Of a stretch of DNA of 64,000 nt, positions 44,926 to 62,779 are shown in pieces. Under the pieces are notes generated by a model that was not told where the DNA came from, ran no database searches, and saw nothing but the letters and a program-made list of their open reading frames with translations. Source of the stretch: Nematostella vectensis (Eukaryota > Cnidaria > Anthozoa > Actiniaria > Edwardsiidae); the NCBI RefSeq assembly GCF_932526225.1, contig NC_064043.1:12274085-12338084 (forward strand), written 5' to 3'. Position 1 is the stretch's first letter; the number at the start of each line of letters is the position of its first letter. The position numbers and the translations under genes are program-made.

Positions 44926-45903
44926 GAGAACAATTTGCATTTCATCTACTTTGTGTATGAATGCAGAACACTTAATAGTAAAGATCTTAGTAACATAACC
45001 TCCTATTGACCTCCTGCGTCACCCTACTTTATGTACAGATGATATTTTTATGGATTTATTACAAAGGTTATTAAAATATGAGAGATATCCATATTAATCA
45101 TGCAATTTTCATGTTTTAGTTTTTATTCATCATAGGATACGTAGAATCGCCAAACCTAAGACTCCCCCCTCCCCACCACTGCCATCACCACCACTCCTGG
45201 CAAACCCGCACAAACAGCACTACTGGAAAAACGTATAAATCTTTTTCAAAAACGTTGCAAGTTCAAATGGAAAATGTAAATTGGGGTCTATTCGTATTTC
45301 TACTACACAAAAATGTAGATAAATCATATTCATTCAGACAAATCTGTCTTAGAACTATCATTTGCCATTCGTCATTTGCACTGACAACGTTTTTCAGACT
45401 AGGTGTGTAAATTTGGAACAATGCGCACAATCTGGCGATTTTTGAATATAAGAAAATACGACTTTTTAGCGGGAGAGGGGGGTACGCGTACCCCCTGCGT
45501 CCATCTCTAGCTACAGTAGGAATGATCCATCCCTAGCGCCTTAGGTTGATTCCACTTTGCGCCGCCTGTATGATACAAGTATTCATCGATCTGGGGTGCA
45601 ACTGCTTGATATATGCGCGCTGTCTCCGACCGGTTTCACTGCGCATTTGTCTTCGTTCCTCATCCTTCACAGAGTCTTTCACCTGCTATAAAATTTGGAA
45701 ATGGTGCGCGGAACACCATAAATGACCTTCAGCAAATTACGCGCTTGGTGTTAAGGATTCAGTTTCCAATACAAAAGAGGCCTTTTGCTTCATGAGTAAT
45801 TATGTATATGTATGATGTAACTCCCATCAGTTATGCCGTTAATCAGGATCAGAGTCATCAGGCATGCAGTCAGTAGTAAGACCAAGCATAGTAGTTAGAC
45901 CAG
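44926..45903. other. intergenic stretch
   Basis: No gene seen. It contains the HMGB 3' end and probably the 3' UTR of the minus-strand gene ending at 45904. A CCCCCTCCCC patch with CCACCACT repeats lies at about 45165-45198. Confidence 0.4.
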
Positions 45904-46605
45904 TCAGTTCGACCATGCGTTATATGCGCCACCTCTGACATTTTGCAATCTGTATGCCATAGGGACCCATCGAGGTATCATTCGATAGCCTCCACTGTCC
46001 GGACCTGGCCTAGAGTTTTTCATTACTCGGCTTGTACCACTGGCAGACCCTCTATGACCAACTCGCTGCCTAGAACAAGACTGGTAGTTTTTAGAGGCCG
46101 GAGCCTCATAGGCCCTTGCTTGGGAGTAGTCATAAACCATTGCGCGGTCACTCCTCTCTGGCATTGAGTATCTCGGCGGTGAGGGATGTGAGAAAGACCT
46201 CGTGATTCGAGGAAGCGAATGTCGTTGAGTAAATGTCTGTTTACCTAGCGTTTCCAAACTGGCATGCCGAGCTAGGGAGCCGGCGTTTGGATCAATTATT
46301 CGCCGTTTTTCCTTAGTTTTCGTCAAAGCTTTCAGCTCTGCCATTCTTGAGCTAACCTTCTGTTGTTCCCGTTCTTTTCCTACCAACCAGTTTCTTTGCT
46401 GTTGGTTAAGAACTCGGACATTTTTAACGTGTGACTGGCCAAGATGGAGGTTAGAAGCATAAAGATGTCCCACAGTCCAACGCGACTGCAGTATGTACGC
46501 CTCGTAATGCGAATCTAGACACGGAGATCTTAGTTTGCGCTTTTTTATAAAACTGTTGGATTCTTCGTCGTCGTGTGATTCTTGTAGAAGCTTTCGCGAA
46601 GCCAT
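45904..46605 (-). CDS. uncharacterised basic protein, 233 aa, single open frame
   Basis: The ATG at 46605 (context CGTAATGG) opens 233 codons: MASRKLLQESHDDEESNSF. The frame stays open 10 codons upstream without an ATG, so an upstream exon cannot be excluded. The protein is Arg/Lys/Ser rich. A Lys/Arg/Glu-rich segment (about 75-110) may be helical (RNWLVGKEREQQKV, LKALTKTKEKRR). The C-terminal half is low complexity in Ser, Arg, Tyr and Pro. No transmembrane segment or signal peptide is seen. I do not recognise the family. A nuclear, cytoskeletal or ciliary protein would fit the composition, but that is a guess. Length and composition make a real gene likelier than chance. Confidence 0.6.
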   Translation of the reverse strand: MASRKLLQESHDDEESNSFIKKRKLRSPCLDSHYEAYILQSRWTVGHLYASNLHLGQSHVKNVRVLNQQQRNWLVGKEREQQKVSSRMAELKALTKTKEKRRIIDPNAGSLARHASLETLGKQTFTQRHSLPRITRSFSHPSPPRYSMPERSDRAMVYDYSQARAYEAPASKNYQSCSRQRVGHRGSASGTSRVMKNSRPGPDSGGYRMIPRWVPMAYRLQNVRGGAYNAWSN

Positions 46606-47671
46606 TACGTTCTTCACACTTTCCCTCCTCCACAACAGTAGAATCTTGACTCTTGAGAACCTCTATAAAAAACGGAACGCCATCAGACGACCGTACAAAC
46701 AAAACCTGCTCATGTGTACTTTACTCGAGATATTCATGAATTCAATATTTAAAAAATATTCGGAAAACATGTTTTCGGATTATCAGGAAATCCGCTTGTA
46801 GGAGAGCTTAATTTCAGGAATTTTAAAATGTCATAACTTAATCCGGCAGTCGAATTTACCTTTAGTACCTTGCTGGGATAAACTTGAATTGATTTTGATT
46901 TTTGTCCTTTTTTGCGCAACTATTAAAACGATAAATAGACTCTTTGTTAAAGCTTTTAGTGTAAAACCTATGAATTGTTGGGCGGCCGCTAAATCAGTGT
47001 AGTTTGTTCAGCTTAGACGCGCGTTTTCCTCGTTTTAAGATCCTAAATGTATCAAAAAAGATTTCCGGTAGCAGTAGCGGATCTTCTTCCAAAGAGCAAA
47101 TATAAGCTGTTACTCATATTCCAAAATTCATTTTTATGGGTGCTTAAAATATGGCATTTCAAAAGAATACGACCAACTGCGACTATTTAACAAAAAGCAA
47201 ACACAGGAAATAGGTTTCCAGAGCTTGTAATTGGTTTTCAGTTGAAACTATTTTCATTAAGAATATTTAGTCGAGTTGCCAGGCAACCAGTTCGACTAAA
47301 TGTACATTTCGATTATGAGAGAATCGTTTTTCAATATCGATTTCCAATCGAGAAGTATGTATCCATAATATATGGATTGGTGTAAAAATAAGAAATGAAA
47401 ATAACAAGATATGAAAGTGAAACGATAATATGCTCGCGACTATTGAATACACAACGCGAAGCATATACTGATGAAAATGGTCTTCAAAGCAAATATTCAT
47501 TCATTTCCATTTACATAAATTGCATATGTCAAGAAAAAAAGCCGAGAAAATCAATACCATTTTGGATATATGATGTTTTTTCCCAATTTTTCGCTCTAAA
47601 CCTTTCCTAACGATAAACATAAGTATTTGATTGGTTGTAATAAACGCATTTTGAGAGCCCTGTAGGAAAAA

Positions 47672-47790
47672 TCAGGCGCGTACACAGGGGAGTGCGCAGG
47701 TGGCCAAAAGTGGGTAAAAAATGTGGTCAAATAGTGGGAATCTTTAAATACCATTCTTTTTCCAGGTAATACCGATGACTGTTCTCAAGA
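47672..47790. mobile_element. short dispersed element, second copy
   Basis: It starts TCAGGCGCGTACACAGG and continues GTGGCCAAAAGTGGGTAA through CCGATGACTGTTC, resembling 30992-31120 and 51205-51358. The right end is unclear. Confidence 0.45.
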
Positions 47791-49598
47791 ACACAGTTCC
47801 ATCGTCATTGGAGTGCATGCAATACGTTAAGGAAAGGCGCTTATTCAAGGGAGGCGCGCTTATTCAAATGTTTTATTCGTATTTTATCTTAGGCGCTTAT
47901 TCAGGGGAGGCGCTTATTTTGAGAAGGTGTTTATTTGGGTTACGCTACGCTAAGAATCTGATAAAAAAGACCCTTCGTATGCTGTGTCATTGACTACAGG
48001 TCTAGAATATGCTAAATGAGTTTTGTTTATTTTTTTTCATCTTCTCCCCCAAATAAGCATAATTTTTGGCATAGCGTGCTCTTGGAGGGAGCTTGGAGAG
48101 ATAGCATCCACGTCGGCATGTATCCAGAATTACATTCATAGGTATGATTGATATAAATTCACAATAAAATTAGAATTTGTCTTCTGTCACTTCTACCAAA
48201 TACTGGGGCGGATCTAGCGCACATAGGCTAAACTTTTCCTTCCCCGCTACTTTTATTGTATATGGAATAAATGTGGTTAGAAGGGTGAACTGTGAAATCT
48301 GCAGCTGTAAAAGAAATTTGGGAGACACAAATACGCTGGAAAATCGTTTACTTTCGCCGCATTTACTTTTGGGGACGTGTATCGCCCTTTTCTTTTCTAA
48401 CTCAAGAATCGCTGCAATTTTCGGACATTTTGTAATCAGGACTATTATCCGTAGTCTAATTTTAGTAGATTCGTGACAATTGAATAGTCCGAAATCTGCC
48501 GAAATCCGCCGAACGAACCCCCAACTCCCCAACTCCCCACCACCCCCCCCCCCCCCCCCCCCCCCTTGATAACGAAAAGTTAATTGTATTGTATCAACAT
48601 TTGTATGATGAGCTTGGGATTTGCTTATTCTGGAAAAACTTCCTTTAAGTGACTCGTTTCATTGTTAATCTGGGAAAGTACTTTTGTTTTTGCTCATTTA
48701 ATTCGATTGGAATATAAGTGTTAGTGTAGTGAAGTGCTCCTGAGGTCATGCCACCAAAAACAGGAACCAGTGGTTCTCTAACTTTCCACACATACTGGCT
48801 TGTCAGCTAGATTTTTAGGAGGAACCGCTATATAGCGTAGTCTTCCGAGCTACTTGGGGTTCACAGTACTCAAATAGAAAGCCAGATGTTATACACCTGT
48901 TTAATTTGTTCTAAAAACAGAACCCGTATCACTGAGTGATCAAGCTACACTAAATAGCTGCTATAGATCTCTTGATGTCCTCTGTAGTAGCCCATGTTTT
49001 CGTCAGACGTGTCCTTCGCTACAAAAAGATCGAAACAAAATGCTTCGATACTGCACTTGCGCCAAATGCTTGGTTTGCTGTGAGAGGTAATAGAGTGCTT
49101 CTCTGTCGCTTTTCTCTTTTTTTTTTTTCTGTATTGAAGTTCTGAAGCTCTGATAAGTGTTTTTTATTCTTTACATCGCCGACACGTATGATAACGCACC
49201 CCATTCAAATTCTCGCGTATCTCAGATAAACTAACACGCTTGCTGCACAAAGTTTACAGGCCGTCGCTAGTGGTGCCCGTACTATTGGGGGGAGGGAAGG
49301 GAGAGGGAGTGCTGGCTAGATGGAGAAGCTAGATACTCCCAGTGAGAAGTTTGTAAAGGGCAAAAATCTAGGGCAAAATGCTGGTTCTCAAGCTTAAAAG
49401 CGGAACATTCGCATACCTCCCCCAGGCGGTCAAACTGTTTAGCGATGTAGTTACACACTTGATGTTTCTATACACGCTTGCGTTTCACATTTAACCGGTT
49501 ATACCTACCTGATATTAAAGATGTAGACTGACGCCATGCAGTTCTGACGCCATGCAGTTCTTTCCCTCCGACCGACACACAGGTAGTAAAGGGTATTT

Positions 49599-49750
49599 TC
49601 GTGAAACGAGATTTGGCCATTTTTTACTGTTGAGAAACGTGAAATCATCCATTTTGACGTCCGTGAAACGTGATTTAACAATTTAAAAGGCCTATTTACG
49701 GTCCGTGAAACGCGAAAAAGCCATTTTGCTTGGTCCGTGAAACGTGATCC
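49599..49750. repeat. interspersed CGTGAAACG(T/C)GA motif
   Basis: GTGAAACGAGATTTGGCCATT, CGTGAAATCATCCATTT, CCGTGAAACGTGATTT, CCGTGAAACGCGAAAAAGCC and CCGTGAAACGTGATCC follow each other at roughly 35-50-bp spacing. They form a degenerate tandem array, possibly part of a mobile element. Confidence 0.6.
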
Positions 49751-49915
49751 ATACCCCCTTTGCCACCCTGGACACAGAGAGCTACGCGAAGATATTAGGT
49801 TATTGTTATACCTTCCTAAGCTTAGCTGATAGTCGTATCCTTTGCAATCACAACTCTCAAAAAGCTGAAAGGGTGTAGGGGTGTGGTCTTATATTGCTTA
49901 AAATGATACAGCAAA

Positions 49916-50081
49916 GAATTTATATGCAGCGGTCAGACCATTTATTACAAAGAGAACAAAAACTGAGATATGATATACAATAATTTCACTTTTTTTCAGA
50001 ATTTATATGCAGCGGTCAAGACCATTTATTACAAAGAGAACAAAAACTGAGATACGGTATACAATAATTCCACTTTTTTCA
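49916..50081. repeat. 83-bp tandem duplication
   Basis: GAATTTATATGCAGCGGTCA at 49916 recurs at 49999, and the units match over nearly all 83 bp through AATTTCACTTTTTT. Confidence 0.93.
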
Positions 50082-50957
50082 GCTAATTAACATTTTAGCT
50101 AAAAAATTTCAGCTAATTTCCCAATTTTCATCTTTAAAACACCTCTTTATTACAGACTTAATAATATTACATCCGAAGAAACTGAGATAAGTCCCGGGAT
50201 CACAAACTCCTGTTATCAAGGACCACTAAATTATGGTATCGAGAGAGCCCAGATGAGGAAGAGTCAAATGTAACAAGACGCTTTTTGGGCCACCCTCCAA
50301 ATTTACCTCTCGCCATAGGGTTAAAGAAAAAAGTTGTATATACCTTTTTATGCGAACTGTTTTCCGTTAAAAAGATTCACTTTGCAGTTTTTCGTATTAC
50401 CCCCCCAATTAGCAAAAGGATAAGGGATGAACAGATAAGGTAATTTCGTTTTACAAGTAGTCGTTATCTTATCTTATACGCTAATTGTTCGCTTTCCCCG
50501 TTATCTCAAGATGATATCGCATACAGGACATCATTATATAAATCTGCTAGGTACACAGATCTGCACGAGAATTGGCCATTTCTTTACAGGAGTCGAGGTA
50601 AGTCGCTCTTATGGTATGTTCTGGAAAATTAGGGAGCTTGAATGGATGCAGGTTGAAGAGTATTTTTGCTTTAAGAAACGTAAGAGTAGTTGTCCGAATT
50701 GGAATGTTGGAGTCGAAGCAGGGCTTCTTAGTTCGTTTTAAGCATACCTGAGAATTTAAAAATCCCATCGAACCAATTCCTACAGACCAAGAAAATGACT
50801 TAGCCTGTGGCTTCATTCATCGTCATTTCTTGCACGGTTTCTTTGAGTACATTTTGTGCGTCTAGAGAAAAAGGATGCTATATTATAAACACATAAGCCT
50901 TACCTTGGCTTACCACCATTAACCTTTACCGCAGAACGTGCAATTAGCGTCGTCAGG

Positions 50958-53407
50958 ATGGCCAAGCCGTACATTTTGCTGCTGAGTTGTCTTGCTTTGT
51001 GTCTGCAGTATGCTTCGGCTTTATGTGAGTAACAAGCAACCGAAACAGGCTTCAATAATTAAAAATGTGGTTTCAGAAAAAAGACCCCCCACCCAACCCA
51101 ACGCACCACCACCACCAGCCAACAAATTTCTTCAAACACAATAAAGAAACTTTGAATTACCAGCTGGATAACTAACATTGTAGCAGTTGCGCGGCTGTAG
51201 GTTTACGGGTGCGTGCCCCCCTCGGCGGCCAATGGGTCATTTCTTATTAGGAATCTTAAAATACTATGCTTTAACCATGTTATGCATATGACTGCGTATA
51301 CTGCCCTCCCCCCCCCCCCCCCCCCCCCCCCTCAGTCAATCCTGGGCACGCACCTCGTTTAGGAGTCAGGTTAGGCTGAGTGATAAATCATCTCTTTTTT
51401 CCAGCTGGGTTTGAAGCCGGTTGTCTTGCCGAGCACAACAAATACCGTGTGAAGCACGGCGCGTCTCCTCTACAATGGGACAGCACACTAGCTGCGCATG
51501 CGCGAGCTTGGGCCAGCAAACTCGCTTCTGGTGCTGTCCCCCCTGGAACACACGACATGGAGAGCGGAGAGGGCGAGAATATCGCGTGGGCGGAAAGCCA
51601 GGAGATCACGTGTGAGCTTGCAGTCCAAGCGTGGTAAATCGTTGATTCCTATTGTGCATAAATTCGATTTGCTTATCCTGTGTGGATGGCTCTAAATGGG
51701 CAGCTTTTTATCAGACGTAAAAGGTTGCCCAAGCGTTAACAATATTTTTCATTCATTTACAAAGTACTTTTTGTTAGAAATGATTTCTTACGTGAAAATA
51801 ATAAGTAGCGAGACCACCCTACGAATACGCGGAATTGATAATTGATTCTTGATACACCTTCGTTGCACCCAAGAAACGTAGCCCGCAGTGGTTCATGGGT
51901 AACGTTTAAATTAATGAATCCTGGTCTCTGACAGCCGTGTGAGCATTTATAGGTACATAAAAAAGAATGTTAAAACTTTCTAATCCTGGTTTTGTTTTTG
52001 GTTGCGCTTATTTTTTTGTATTTATTTGATACCCAGTGCCCAGCAATGTGGATTCTCCGAGTGCCACCTTATTTGAAATAGTAGTAGATTTATATGTTCT
52101 ATTATTCTTTTCTTTTTCTTTTAACTATGAGACCTGGTAACCTTTCCCTTATAGATGTAAATTTTAAAGAATGTTAATCAACCACTTCTTGGTTATTGTT
52201 TATCACTGAAAACACAGCGGTTTATTCGCAAAAACTTCAAAATAATATTCTACAAATGAAGTCTGATACGTTATATACGATATTTGATTGAAAATATTTT
52301 GTTCACTTGCTTGACTTAGCCGATGGAAATGGGTGCTTTGTATGACTCGCAATTGAGCGGGGACATAAAATGGCGGCATGATTAGCCTTAGGTTACGGTA
52401 CAGTTTCACGACCTGGTCTCGGAAAAAAAAATCAGTACGCGCGCACATTTTATCCATACTATACAAATCAGGTATCGAATTAATCATTATATAATAAAGA
52501 ACCTACCTATGTTTGTTATTTATTGATTAAAAGGAAACTTTTTTTAAAAATGGCAGTAAAGCTTAAAACGATATAAAGTGTCTTTGGAAGAATTTAGGTG
52601 CCATACCCTGGGATAGAAACTGATGCTAAATGTCTTATTTCAATCCGCACATGCTTGTTTAACAATAGTGTGTCTTCGAATATTGATATCTAGTTTCATT
52701 CAAAAGTAATTATATCACAAAGGTGCTGTGTGCGAATTTCAGCCATAGCCGGCGATCAAATTGCGAGAACTTATGATGAATTTGGAATTTTAATACCTGT
52801 ACACACGCTTTTGGCCACGAGGTTTTGCTCTTTCAGCCTGCCAATATGTATGTACCTATAGGGTACATAAATTCAAAAGTTTAGCGTGTTTTGGTCGGAT
52901 TTTTGTTTTGTTGTGATGTGCTTCTGAAGATTTCTTGAGACTTAAGCCTTTTACAGGTTATGACACTTCACACCTAACCGGGACACGCACATAGTCAATA
53001 GGGTTCGTTCACTGCTGTGTTGCGGTCCCAAGAAATCAAACACCCGTCAGGTATTACACGCGCTTTAAAAACAAAATCGCTATACCGTAAATTTCATTCC
53101 AGAATATGGTAGTAAAAAAGTGTAAGGATTCAGTTATTGTTAAAATCGTATTTTCGGTATTTCTGTCCACACGAAACTGTTTGTCATTTTAATTTCTTTC
53201 AGGATGGATGAATTGAACATCTACAAAAGCGATGGTTATTGCGCCAACCCGCCCTCTATGCCCGACCACAACGTGATGCATTTCACGCAGATCGTATGGA
53301 AATCGACGACTAAAGTGGGCGTGGCCAAGGTCGGGGTGTGGCTTGTGGCGCGTTACGACCCCCCTGGCAACTGGGGCGGTGAGTTTGGATCGAAAGTCCA
53401 GTGCTAA
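50958..53407 (+). CDS. secreted CAP/SCP-domain protein, GAPR-1-like
   Basis: Three exons, 50958-51024, 51405-51633 and 53203-53407 (67+229+205 nt), giving 166 residues. Residues 1-21 look like a signal peptide (MAKPYILLLSCLALCL...ASA). The CAP domain follows: CLAEHNKYRVKHGASPLQWD, LAAHARAWASKLASG, the GENIAW motif with the conserved Glu, the signature HFTQIVWK at 125-132 and YDPPGNW at 150-156. Small CAP proteins of this GLIPR2/GAPR-1 size occur in many animals, and in cnidarians some are venom- or mucus-associated. No toxin function can be read from the sequence. The stop at 53405-53407 gives a complete domain. The second intron is 1.57 kb and the first contains a MITE-like element with a 24-base C run. 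Confidence 0.92.
51205..51358. mobile_element. short MITE, TIR GGTGCGTGCCC
   Basis: Ends ACGGGTGCGTGCCC and GGGCACGCACCTCGT form inverted repeats 154 bp apart. The interior has AGGAATCTTAAAATACTATG, shared with 30992-31120 and 47672-47790, and a 24-base C run. It lies in the first intron of the CAP gene, about 50 bp from exon 2. Confidence 0.62.
51634..53202. other. CAP gene intron 2
   Basis: Unique, AT-rich intronic sequence; no further feature recognised. Confidence 0.4.
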
Positions 53408-53483
53408 GGCGGTATGTGCTGCGCCCGAGAAAGGAACAGAGCTATGGTTATATTAGTGGATTGATCTATTAAATTCATCATGG

Positions 53484-53489
53484 AATAAA
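53484..53489 (+). terminator. CAP gene poly(A) signal
   Basis: AATAAA 77 nt after the CAP stop codon. Confidence 0.65.
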
Positions 53490-53564
53490 GTTTGTTTGTG
53501 TTTTGACTCATTTATCGTCTTTTTCTGAGGAGTGCATATGACAGGTGCGTAGCTAGGGAGGGAA

Positions 53565-54430
53565 GCAAAGGGCGCGCACGGACGCAGTGGTGCGCATAGA
53601 CGCAAAAGGCATGCACGGACGCAGGGGTGCGTACAGACGCAAAAGGCACGCACGGACGCAGTGATGCGCATAGACGCAAAAGCCATGCACGGACGCAGGG
53701 GTGCGTACAGACGCAAAAGGCATGCACGGACGCAGGGGGCACGCACAAACGCAAAGGGCACGCACGGACGCAGGGGGCACGCACAAACGCAAAGGGCGCG
53801 CACGGACGCAGTGGTGCGCATATACGCAAAAGGCATGCACGGACGCAGGGGTGCGCATAGACGCAAAAGCCATGCACGGACGCAGGGGTGCGTACAGACG
53901 CAAAAGGCACGCACGGACGCAGGGGTGCGCATAGACGCAAAAGGCACGCACGGACGCAGGGGTGCGTACAGACGCAAAAGGCACGCACGGGCGCAGGGGT
54001 GCGCATAGACGCAAAAGGCACGCACGAACGCAGGGGAGCGTACAGACGCAAAAGGCACGCACGGACGCAGGGGTGCGTACAGACGCAAAAGGCACGCACG
54101 GACGCAGGGGTGCGTACAGACGCAAAAGGCACGCACGGACGCAGGGGTGCGTACAGACGCAAAAGGCACGCACGGACGCAGGGGTGCGCATAGACGCAAA
54201 AGGCACGCACGGACGCAGGGGGCACGCACAGACGCAAAGGGCGCGCACGGACGCAGGGGGCACGCAAGGACGCAGGGGGCACGCACAGACGCAAAGGGCG
54301 CGCACGGACGCAGGGGTGCGTACAGACGCAAAGGGCACGCACGGACGCAGGGGGCATGCACAGACGCAAAGGGCGCGTACGGACTCAGGGGGCACGCACA
54401 AACGCAAAGGGCGCGCACGGACGCAGGGAG
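53565..54430. repeat. 37-bp CpG-rich minisatellite, about 23 units
   Basis: Units are GGGGTGCGTACAGACGCAAA plus AGGCACGCACGGACGCA, with a variant class GGGGGCACGCACAAACGCAA plus AGGGCGCGCACGGACGCA. Each holds 4-6 CpG. As 37 is not a multiple of three and no unit contains a stop, several frames on both strands stay open for 100-344 codons. These are artefacts. The array starts about 160 bp after the CAP stop codon. Confidence 0.95.
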
Positions 54431-54626
54431 TGTGCAAACGTTTCACATCCAGCCTGCGTAGCTCGCTCCGATTTTTGTCTCTCACCCAGGGACCCATTCC
54501 ACCTCCCCTTTGCAGGCTATTCACATCAAGGATATCTGACTGCACTCCCCCCCCCCCCCATCCTCCTTCATCAAATCCCGGCTCCACACCTGTATTGTTA
54601 ATTGTGGCTTGATCCAGAAAAATAAA

Positions 54627-54950
54627 TGGACTTTAACAGCGCACTATCATCGAGTCCTAATAAGGACGAAACAGCTGTCCAAGGTTTGTGTGTATGCTAG
54701 TGTGCTGTTAAAGTCCAGAAAAATGCCACAATAACGATAAACATAAAAAAAAACTATCAATACAGCTGTCCAAGGTTTGTGTGTATGCTAGTGTGCTGTT
54801 AAAGTCCAGAAAAATGCCACAATAACGATAAACATAAAAAAAAACTATCAATACAGCTGTCCAAGGTTTGTGTGTATGCTAGTGTGCTGTTAAAGTCCAG
54901 AAAAATGCCACAATAACGATAAACATAAAAAAAAACTATCAATAAACTAT
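54627..54950. repeat. 91-bp tandem repeat (x3) with an upstream stem-loop
   Basis: ACAGCTGTCCAAGGTTTGTG starts at 54671, 54762 and 54853, with units identical over 91 bp. GGACTTTAACAGCGCAC near 54627 is the near-complement of GTGTGCTGTTAAAGTCC near 54701, so the leftmost part can fold into a hairpin. Only the right arm is carried in every repeat unit. Origin not assigned. Confidence 0.88.
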
Positions 54951-55917
54951 CGTCCGCACAAATTATTTTTACCTTGAGTCTCCAAAACGAAGCAGAGTAT
55001 ATGAATAAATCCAAGTGATATTTTTTTTCGAATAATAAATTTAAATTCAATTTTATTATAAATTAACTACTATTAGTGCTAATAGCCTTGCATTCAGGCG
55101 TTTCTTCTTTAGGGGAGGATGGAGTTAATTAATATTTTGCGCCTTAGGGGAGGGGTGAGGGGTGGAAGCTGGCACCAAAACAAACAGCATCAAGGACAAA
55201 ACAAACCTTCGTCCTTCGCAAAATCTCAACGCTCCTTTTGGGTTTTACGGACCGGGCACAATACAGCATTGAAAAGCAGGTTGAATACTTCTTGAAAAGC
55301 CCAAGGGGATTGGAGCTAGCTTATGGACAATTCAATCAATGAAGAGTTTCATAGATTTATTTCCTTAATTCAAAGCCATGTTACAGTGAGGATGGGTTTA
55401 AAATAATGTAAAATTCAATCGCAACAACCATATATCCATCGAATCTACATATATCAAAAAAACTCTACCAAAATAACTGCCATTATACACGATTATCTGG
55501 TAATATCAGTGTCTTTTACAAGTATACTAAATGGGAGAAAACAATGATAGTGGCTTAAGGGTAACCCCCGTGTGGGTTGCTATCCAGGCAGGGTGGATGG
55601 GATATGTATGAATTCAACATGAAGTATACACACATGCATTCGGTGCGAACTTTGGGCCAACAATGCAGTAATTGTACATATATCATTCTCAAAGAAATTC
55701 AGTCTTTGTCATCAAAAATATTGAGCCAGCATTCAACACACTTTCATAAACTGAAAGCTCTTTTGAAAACATTCTTACGAAAATCTGAAAACAAATTGAT
55801 TAAAATTACTACTTCTGCTGTTGAACGCATGTTAGAGTTCATATCTTGGCTGTAATTCAAGTCTTCATTTGTTCTAAGATGCCACAAAGCTATAGAACTT
55901 GATTCATGTTGATAAGG
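54951..55917. other. intergenic; SEC61 alpha 3' side
   Basis: No separate gene seen. It probably contains the 3' UTR of SEC61 alpha. Frames on the plus strand (for example 55577-55855) have no recognisable product. Confidence 0.4.
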
Positions 55918-62110
<6,193 letters not shown>

Positions 62111-62270
62111 TTTTAAGCTGTTTGTGGCCAGAGGACTCTGGCTAGAGGAAGATTTCTGGGGAAAACCGGAGCTGGTTCTGTGGACGGACAATGGCCACAA
62201 AACGAAAAGGACTTCGCTTGCTACCGCGCATGCTCTGACGTCACGTTTTGCCTCGGTGTCGTGTCACATA
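62111..62270 (-). promoter_or_regulatory. SEC61 alpha promoter region with CRE
   Basis: A perfect TGACGTCA lies at 62236-62243, 126 bp upstream of the ATG, next to GCGCATGCTC (NRF1-like) at about 62227-62236. CRE-type sites bind CREB/ATF factors, including those controlling secretory-pathway genes. No TATA box seen. Confidence 0.5.
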
Positions 62271-62779
62271 GAAGCCTTACAAAAAAAATTAAGGGGGAGG
62301 GGTAGGAGAGGGAAATGAGGAAAAATGTTTAACTGTGTTTAAATCACAAGCTAAGAAACTACACGAATTTGTAGGAATCAATTTTCAAATACAATTACAA
62401 AAAAAAGGCAAGCAAAAAGACTTCACAAAAGTGTTGTCTATTACAATCTGTGGCGCGCTTTCTAAAAAAAGTTCGGGATATCAGGGTAAAATTTAAGTAT
62501 ACAAACAAATCTAAGGGGTTTAAAGAAATAAGGGGCGAATTCATTGTTCCTCTGTGTATTTTCATATATTATTTCCTGTTATTTTTAATCCAAATATTTG
62601 AAAGAGGGGGGAGGGGGGCGCCCTAACCCTGGATGACCACCGTCTTTACTTTATTTGCTTTTTTCAATAAACGTTCATCCATTAAATATTTGTCTTTTTC
62701 TTGTTCAAAGTCTACAGTGCTTTTTTAAGAACTACATGCATCATAGTTATTTTACTCAGTTTCAAACATGGGGAGGAGA
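62271..62779. other. intergenic, AT-rich
   Basis: No gene seen. A G-rich patch at about 62605-62620 is followed by CGCCCTAACCCTGG, which resembles a transposon border. Confidence 0.35.

Larger units (their letters stand above)
46606..50957. other. intergenic region with scattered repeats
   Basis: No gene recognised. Contents: a relative of the 51.2-kb element at 47672-47790; several GGCGCTTATTC motifs at about 47825-47935 like those in the 62.8-kb array; a 23-base C run at 48543-48565; spaced CCGTGAAACG motifs at 49599-49750; an 83-bp tandem duplication at 49916-50081. The frame at 48170-48532 (minus) ends in the C/G run and resembles nothing known. Confidence 0.45.

Noticed and set aside
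48170..48532. 120-codon minus-strand frame
   Set aside because: It has no splice or homology support and lies against a C/G homopolymer; possible mobile-element remnant, but nothing I can name.
53453..54612. Long frames of 216, 321 and 344 codons on both strands
   Set aside because: A stop-free 37-bp minisatellite is open in several frames at once; the repetitive peptides (for example RPCVPFASVRTP) have no domain and no gene structure.
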